NCBI RefSeq assembly: GCF_014648815.1
Contig: NZ_BMRV01000002.1
Location: 248,001 to 312,000, forward strand
Reading direction: 5' to 3'
Source: Streptomyces flaveolus
GTDB lineage: Bacteria; Actinomycetota; Actinomycetes; Streptomycetales; Streptomycetaceae
Length of the DNA stretch: 64,000 nt
The notes under the pieces are model-generated. The model saw only the letters and a list, made by a program, of their open reading frames with translations, had not been told where the DNA came from and ran no database searches. A program made the position numbers and the translations under genes. Below are positions 58,771 to 64,000 of this stretch, one piece after another (within the stretch, counting starts at the first letter, position 1; each line of letters opens with the position of its first letter).

Positions 58771-60402
58771 TCAGCTGACCTTGATCTCGTTGTAGACGGG
58801 GACGCTGAAGGGGTTGAGCTTCACGTTGGACAGCCGCTGCGAGTAGCCGGCGCTGCCGTTCTGGTACCAGAGCGGGATGGCGGCCATGTTGTCCCGTACG
58901 ACCTCCTCGGCCTGCTGGAAGGTCTGGACGGCCTTGGCGGTGTCGGACTCGCCGTTCGCCTGGTCGACGAGGCCGTCGAACTTCTTGTCGGACCACTTGC
59001 CGTCGTTGGAGGAGGCGTTGGTGTAGTAGAGCGGCTGGAGGAAGTTCTGGATGAGCGGGTAGTCCATCTGCCAGCCGGCGCGGAAGGGGCCGCTCATCTT
59101 CTTGCCGGTGATCTGGTTGCGGAAGTCGGCGAAGGTGCCGACCGGGTTGCCGACGCAGGCACGGTCGTTGTCCAGGGCGTTGTTGATGGAGTTGCAGACG
59201 GCGTCGACCCACTGTCCGTGGGAGCCGGTGTCGGCGTTGTACGTGATCTTGACCTGGCCGCCGGGCAGGCCGCCGCCCTCCTTGATCAGCTTCTTGGCCT
59301 GGTCGGGGTTGTACTCGCAGGCCTCCCCGCACAGCCCGGCCTTGTAGCCGCCGTCCTCGCCGAGGACGGGCGAGGTCCAGTCGGTGGCCGGGGTGCGGGT
59401 CTGCTGGAAGATCGTGTCGGTGATCTGCTTGCGGTCGATCGCCATCGACAGGCCCGTGCGGACCTTGTCGGAGCCGGGCTTGTTCCAGTCCTTGTCGTAG
59501 TACGGGAAGGCGAGGGTCTGGATGATGCCGGCGGGGGTGTTGATGTACCGGTCGCCGAGGTCGTTCTTGACGTTCTTGAGCTGGGCGGCGGGGACGTCGT
59601 CGACGAGGTCGAGGTTGCCGGCCATCAGGTCGGTGTAGGCGGTGTTGTTGTCGGTGTAGACCTTCAGGTCGACGCCGCCGTTGTCGGCCTTGTCCGGACC
59701 GGGGTACTGCTCCCACGTGCGCAGGGACATCTGGGAGCCGCGGGCGTAGTTGTCGACCTGGTACGGGCCGTTGCCGACCGGCTTCTTCAGCCAGGCGTCG
59801 TGGTCGTCGAAGAACGCCCTGGGCAGCGGGGCGAAGGCGGGGTAGCCGAGGGTGTCGGGGAAGGTCGAGAACTTCTGGCTGAGCTTGACCGTGAAGGTGC
59901 GGGGGCCGGTGACCTTCAGCCCGGAGAGGGTGTCGGCGCTCTGCTTGCTCCCGTCCTCGGGGTGCACCTTGTCGTAGCCGTCGATGTACGCGAAGAAGTA
60001 CGCGTTGCGCTGGTTGTTCTTCAGGCTCGCGCCGTAGTTCCAGGCGTCCACGAAGGACTGGGCGGTGACCTTCTCGCCGTTGCTGAAGGTCCAGCCGTCC
60101 TTGACCGTGACGGTGAAGTTCCGCGAGTCGGAGGTGTCGATCTTCTCGGCGAGCATGTCCTTCGCCTCGCCGGTCTCCGGGTCGTACTTCTTCAGCCCCC
60201 GGAAGATCATGTCGAGGACCTTGCCGCCCTGCACCTCGTTGGTGTTGGCCGGCTCCAGCGGGTTCTGCGGGTCGCCCCAGGAGGAGCTGAGCACGGCACC
60301 ACTGTCCGACCCGCTGTCGCCGCCCCCGCCCCCGCAGGCCGTCACCGCGAGGGCTACCGCCGCCGCGCATGCGGCCCGTTTGGCGTGCGTGGCTCCGCGC
60401 AT
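58771..60402 (-). CDS. Oligopeptide-binding lipoprotein
   Basis: A 543-residue family 5 extracellular solute-binding protein from the ATG at 60402. The signal peptide KRAACAAAVALAVTAC gives a lipobox with Cys at about residue 23. The peptide-binding body shows VLDMIFRGLKKYDPETGEA, NYGASLKNNQRNAYFFAYID and AGWQMDYPLIQNFLQPLYY, motifs of DppA/OppA proteins that bind short peptides. It is the first gene of the five-gene operon. The GGGAGG site lies in a sequence related to the dispersed repeat of this window (CAGGCACTGGGAGGCAC). Confidence 0.93.
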   Translation of the reverse strand: MRGATHAKRAACAAAVALAVTACGGGGGDSGSDSGAVLSSSWGDPQNPLEPANTNEVQGGKVLDMIFRGLKKYDPETGEAKDMLAEKIDTSDSRNFTVTVKDGWTFSNGEKVTAQSFVDAWNYGASLKNNQRNAYFFAYIDGYDKVHPEDGSKQSADTLSGLKVTGPRTFTVKLSQKFSTFPDTLGYPAFAPLPRAFFDDHDAWLKKPVGNGPYQVDNYARGSQMSLRTWEQYPGPDKADNGGVDLKVYTDNNTAYTDLMAGNLDLVDDVPAAQLKNVKNDLGDRYINTPAGIIQTLAFPYYDKDWNKPGSDKVRTGLSMAIDRKQITDTIFQQTRTPATDWTSPVLGEDGGYKAGLCGEACEYNPDQAKKLIKEGGGLPGGQVKITYNADTGSHGQWVDAVCNSINNALDNDRACVGNPVGTFADFRNQITGKKMSGPFRAGWQMDYPLIQNFLQPLYYTNASSNDGKWSDKKFDGLVDQANGESDTAKAVQTFQQAEEVVRDNMAAIPLWYQNGSAGYSQRLSNVKLNPFSVPVYNEIKVS

Positions 60403-60555
60403 GGAGTGCCTCCCAGTGCCTGACTCGTCCGCTGGTCCCTTGTCGGCCAGCATCGGGGGGCGAATCCTGTGGCGCACATTCGTCCGGTCCGTACGGGTTC
60501 GGGGGTCCTCCGGACGGACGTACGGCGGAAGGGCGGCGGTCCGGCGGCATGCGAA

Positions 60556-60594
60556 GGACCGGGGGCGGGAGAGATCTCCTCCCGCCCCCGGTCC
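60556..60594. terminator. Strong terminator between the two peptide transporter operons
   Basis: GGACCGGGGGCGGGAG (60556-60571) pairs perfectly with CTCCCGCCCCCGGTCC (60579-60594). It lies past the stop of the ATPase gene of the bldK-like operon and ahead of the dppA-like gene. Confidence 0.85.
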
Positions 60595-60637
60595 ATGGGC
60601 CGTCAGGTCCCCGGCCGCCGGGGCCGGACCTGCCGGG

Positions 60638-61783
<1,146 letters not shown>

Positions 61784-61810
61784 GGTGATGCCCCAGTCGC
61801 CGGTTTCCGC

Positions 61811-62872
61811 TCAGCCCAGCCGGGGCTGAATCGTCTCGATGAACACCTGCTGCCGCTGTTCCCCTGTCAGGTGACAGGCGGCCGCGCGGCCCGGGGCGAG
61901 CGTCGGGCGCTCACCCGAGCAACGGCCGCCGGAGACCTTGTCGGTGAACGCGCACCGCGGGTGGAACGCGCAGCCCGAGGGCGGGTTCAGCAGCGAGGGC
62001 GGCGATCCGGGGATCGGCATCAGCGGCTCGTCGACGTCGGAGGCGAGCCTCGGCATCGATCCCAGCAGGCCCCAGGTGTACGGGTGCTGAGGCGACTTGA
62101 GCACCTCGCGCACCGTGCCGCGCTCGACGGCCCGGCCGGCGTACATCACCATGATGTCGTCGGCCATGTTGGCGACCACGCCCAGGTCGTGGGTGATCAT
62201 GATGATCGCGGAGCCGAACTCCTGCTGCAGGTCCTTGAGCAGGTCGAGGATCTGCGCCTGCACCGTCACGTCGAGCGCCGTGGTCGGCTCGTCGGCGATC
62301 AGCAGGTCCGGGTCGCACGCGAGCGCCATGGCGATCATCGCGCGCTGCCGCATGCCGCCGGAGAACTGGTGGGGGTAGTCGTCCACCCGCTGCTGCGGGT
62401 GCGGGATGCCCACCTTCTCCAACAGGTCGATGGCGCGCACCCGGGCGTCCTTCTTGGAGGCGCCGGTGTGCTTCATGAACGGCTCGCCGATCTGGCGGCC
62501 GATCGTGTAGTACGGCGACAGCGCGGTCAGCGCGTCCTGGAAGATCATCGCCATCTTCTTGCCGCGCAGCTTTTCCATCTGCTTCTCACTGGCGTCGGTC
62601 AGCTCCTGACCGTCCAGTGTGATCGACCCGTCGATGGCGGTCTTCTTGCGGTTGTGCAGGCCGAGGACGGCCAGGTTGGTCACCGACTTGCCGGAGCCGG
62701 ACTCGCCCACGATGCCGAGGGTCCTGCCGCGTTCCAGATCGAAGGAGAGCCCGTCCACCGCCTTGACGATGCCGCCCTCGGTGGAGAAGTGGACCTTGAG
62801 GTCGCGCACCGACAGGAAGGCGTCCCCCGCGGCGGCGGGCGCGGCCTCTTCGGGCTTGGTCTGAGTGGTCAC
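61811..62872 (-). CDS. bldKD: BldKD-like peptide ABC transporter ATPase
   Basis: A 353-residue OppD-type ATPase. Walker [10 protein letters not shown], signature [10 protein letters not shown], Walker [12 protein letters not shown], and the C-terminal [19 protein letters not shown] cysteine cluster. It starts at an ATG at 62872, 10 bases after the permease. It pairs with the BldKE-like ATPase. Sequence resembles the DppD-like protein of the next operon, in line with duplication of an ancestral transporter. Confidence 0.88.
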   Translation of the reverse strand: MTTQTKPEEAAPAAAGDAFLSVRDLKVHFSTEGGIVKAVDGLSFDLERGRTLGIVGESGSGKSVTNLAVLGLHNRKKTAIDGSITLDGQELTDASEKQMEKLRGKKMAMIFQDALTALSPYYTIGRQIGEPFMKHTGASKKDARVRAIDLLEKVGIPHPQQRVDDYPHQFSGGMRQRAMIAMALACDPDLLIADEPTTALDVTVQAQILDLLKDLQQEFGSAIIMITHDLGVVANMADDIMVMYAGRAVERGTVREVLKSPQHPYTWGLLGSMPRLASDVDEPLMPIPGSPPSLLNPPSGCAFHPRCAFTDKVSGGRCSGERPTLAPGRAAACHLTGEQRQQVFIETIQPRLG

Positions 62873-62882
62873 GGTGGTTCTC

Positions 62883-63860
62883 CTAGGACAGGCGCACGCG
62901 CGGGTCGATGACGGCGTACAGGGCGTCCACGATCAGGTTGAAGACGATGATGAGCGCGGCGCTGATCAGCATGACGCCCATCAGCATCGGCAGGTCCTTG
63001 TTGGTGACGGAGTCCAGCGCCAGCCGGCCGAGACCGGCGAGGCCGAACGTCAGCTCGGTCACCATGCCTCCGGACAGCAGCGCGGACAGGTCGATGCCGA
63101 GGATGGTGACGATGGGGATGAGAGAGCCGCGCCAGGCGTAGCGGAAGAAGACGTAGTTGCCCGACATGCCCTTGGCGCGGGCCGCCTTCACGTGCTCTTC
63201 CTGGAGCTGCTCGATCATCGACGAGCGGCTCATGCGGGTGTAGTTGGCGGTGAAGATCGTCGCCATGACGAGCCAGGGGATCAGCAGACCCATGAACCAG
63301 CCGCCGAGGTCCTCGGAGAACGGCACGTACTTCGGCTTGTCCAGCCAGCCGGTGTTGTAGACGAACAGCAGCAGGACCAGCGGACCGAGGAAGTAGATCT
63401 GCATGGAGCTGATGACCAGAGAGCCGGAGCTGAACGTCTTGTCCAGCCACGTACCGCGGTTCTTCGCCGCCAGCATGCCGGCGCCGAGACCGACGATGAG
63501 GAAGACCAGGAGGCTGCCGACGGTCAGCGAGAGCGTCAGCGGGAAGCGGTCGACGATCGTGTCCCAGACGTTCTGGTTGTTCGCGAACGAGACACCGAAG
63601 CAGGGGGCGGAGCAGTGACCGACGGCGAAGTCACGGCCGGCGAAGATGCCGACGATGAAGTTCCAGTACTGGACGGGGACCGGCGAGTCGAGGCCGAGGT
63701 TCTTGTGGATGATCGCCAGCGCGTCCGGCGTGCAGTTCTTGCCACAGGCCAGCATGGCCGGGTCCTGCGGGATCGCGAAGAACATGAAGAACGTGAACGC
63801 ACTGATCAACAGCAGAATCAGCGCCGCGCCGAACGTCCGGCGAATGAGGAATTGAAGCAT
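62883..63860 (-). CDS. bldKC: BldKC-like peptide ABC permease (OppB type)
   Basis: A 325-residue permease. The N-terminus FLIRRTFGAALILLLISAFT starts the first of six helices; an outer loop has ACGKNC and CSAPCFG cysteines; the coupling loop is EEHVKAARAKGMSGNYVFFRY, and the C-terminus NLIVDALYAVIDPRVR marks the OppB class. The intergenic hairpin upstream (63923-63958) separates it from the binding protein. In S. coelicolor the second permease (BldKA) lies before the binding protein, which would be outside this window. Confidence 0.88.
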   Translation of the reverse strand: MLQFLIRRTFGAALILLLISAFTFFMFFAIPQDPAMLACGKNCTPDALAIIHKNLGLDSPVPVQYWNFIVGIFAGRDFAVGHCSAPCFGVSFANNQNVWDTIVDRFPLTLSLTVGSLLVFLIVGLGAGMLAAKNRGTWLDKTFSSGSLVISSMQIYFLGPLVLLLFVYNTGWLDKPKYVPFSEDLGGWFMGLLIPWLVMATIFTANYTRMSRSSMIEQLQEEHVKAARAKGMSGNYVFFRYAWRGSLIPIVTILGIDLSALLSGGMVTELTFGLAGLGRLALDSVTNKDLPMLMGVMLISAALIIVFNLIVDALYAVIDPRVRLS

Positions 63861-63922
63861 GGCAGGCAGCTGCTCTCAGGACGGCGGCAATCGGTTGGGA
63901 GGTCTAAAAGGGGATCCGGGCC

Positions 63923-63958
63923 CCGGTGGTGGGCGCTCCGCCGCGCACCCACCACCGG
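63923..63958 (-). terminator. Intra-operon hairpin between the binding protein and permease genes
   Basis: CCGGTGGTGGG (63923-63933) is the exact complement of CCCACCACCGG (63948-63958), with a 14-base loop; a T-rich CCCTTTTAG follows about 10 bases downstream on the minus strand. It lies in the 115-base gap after the binding-protein stop and would lower expression of downstream genes relative to the binding protein. Confidence 0.65.
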
Positions 63959-63975
63959 TTTCCCGACAGGGCGGA

Positions 63976-64000
63976 TTACTTCTTGAGGAAGATCCGGGTG
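63976..64000 (-). CDS. bldKB: 3' end of a gene, probably the BldKB-like peptide-binding lipoprotein
   Basis: Only the last codons (ending TRIFLKK and a TAA at 63976-63978) are in the window. The position ahead of an OppB-type permease, and the hairpin that follows, fit a solute-binding protein gene, expressed more strongly than the membrane genes. The order matches S. coelicolor bldKB-bldKC (from memory). Confidence 0.45.

Overview
The window is high-GC chromosomal DNA with third-position GC bias, many GTG starts, 4-base ATGA/GTGA gene overlaps and long low-complexity Ala/Pro/Gly/Lys tails. Gene content and order (oligopeptide transporters of BldK type, MshB, PG_binding_4 protein, ECF sigma/anti-sigma/HtrA/TatB, Mrp, DapE, DapC, ferredoxin) point to a Streptomyces close in layout to the S. 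coelicolor SCO5112-SCO5178 stretch. I see no tRNA, rRNA, CRISPR array, integrase or transposase. Most of the window is core actinobacterial genome. From memory, two blocks are syntenic with Mycobacterium tuberculosis: moeZ, DUF3152, TetR, DUF3107, ferritin-like and DEAD-box helicase match Rv3206c-Rv3211; and corA, MgtE_N/CBS, mrp, tatB, htrA, anti-sigma, ECF sigma, methyltransferase, DUF3117, tag, DivIVA-like, folP2, LOG, dapE, dapC-type aminotransferase, ferredoxin and mshB match parts of Rv1170-Rv1239c.

Layout. 1-409: 5' part of moeZ (minus). 473-5393: a tightly coupled minus-strand operon with a PelF-like glycosyltransferase, a polytopic membrane protein, two mini-ORFs, an NAD-dependent epimerase and a spherulin-4/GH135-like protein. 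It sits between genes that are neighbours in mycobacteria, so it looks like an inserted accessory polysaccharide module and is the best candidate for an undescribed system. 5609-11225: DUF3152 metzincin-like membrane protein, alpha/beta hydrolase, small acidic protein, TetR, DUF3107, small membrane protein, ferritin-like protein. 11627-14332: DEAD-box helicase with a CTG start and a long repetitive basic tail. 14585-23419: housekeeping and orphan genes (hydrolase, NYN ribonuclease, MarC, PHP phosphoesterase, DUF6758, MFS with an operator palindrome, suppressor-of-fused protein, CorA with a structured leader). 23432-33808: lipoprotein, soluble MgtE_N/CBS protein plus DUF1003, Mrp, TatB, HtrA, anti-sigma, ECF sigma and a divergent methyltransferase that appears to start at ATT.

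33957-43954: DUF3117, enoyl-CoA hydratase, Tag glycosylase, DivIVA-like protein, divergent FolP2-type protein, LOG protein, DapE, a muramidase-like membrane protein, a secreted small protein, DapC, ferredoxin and a GNAT protein. DapE and DapC both serve lysine/diaminopimelate synthesis. 44016-45620: SirB1-type protein followed by a decayed ABC-2 permease/response-regulator remnant. 45692-54671: PG_binding_4 membrane protein, DUF6113 and MshB (mycothiol), MarR/MFS/PPOX cluster, small membrane protein, prolyl oligopeptidase-type S9 peptidase. 54800-64000: two consecutive peptide ABC transporter operons on the minus strand, the second matching bldK; together with the S9 peptidase this is a peptide uptake and processing region.
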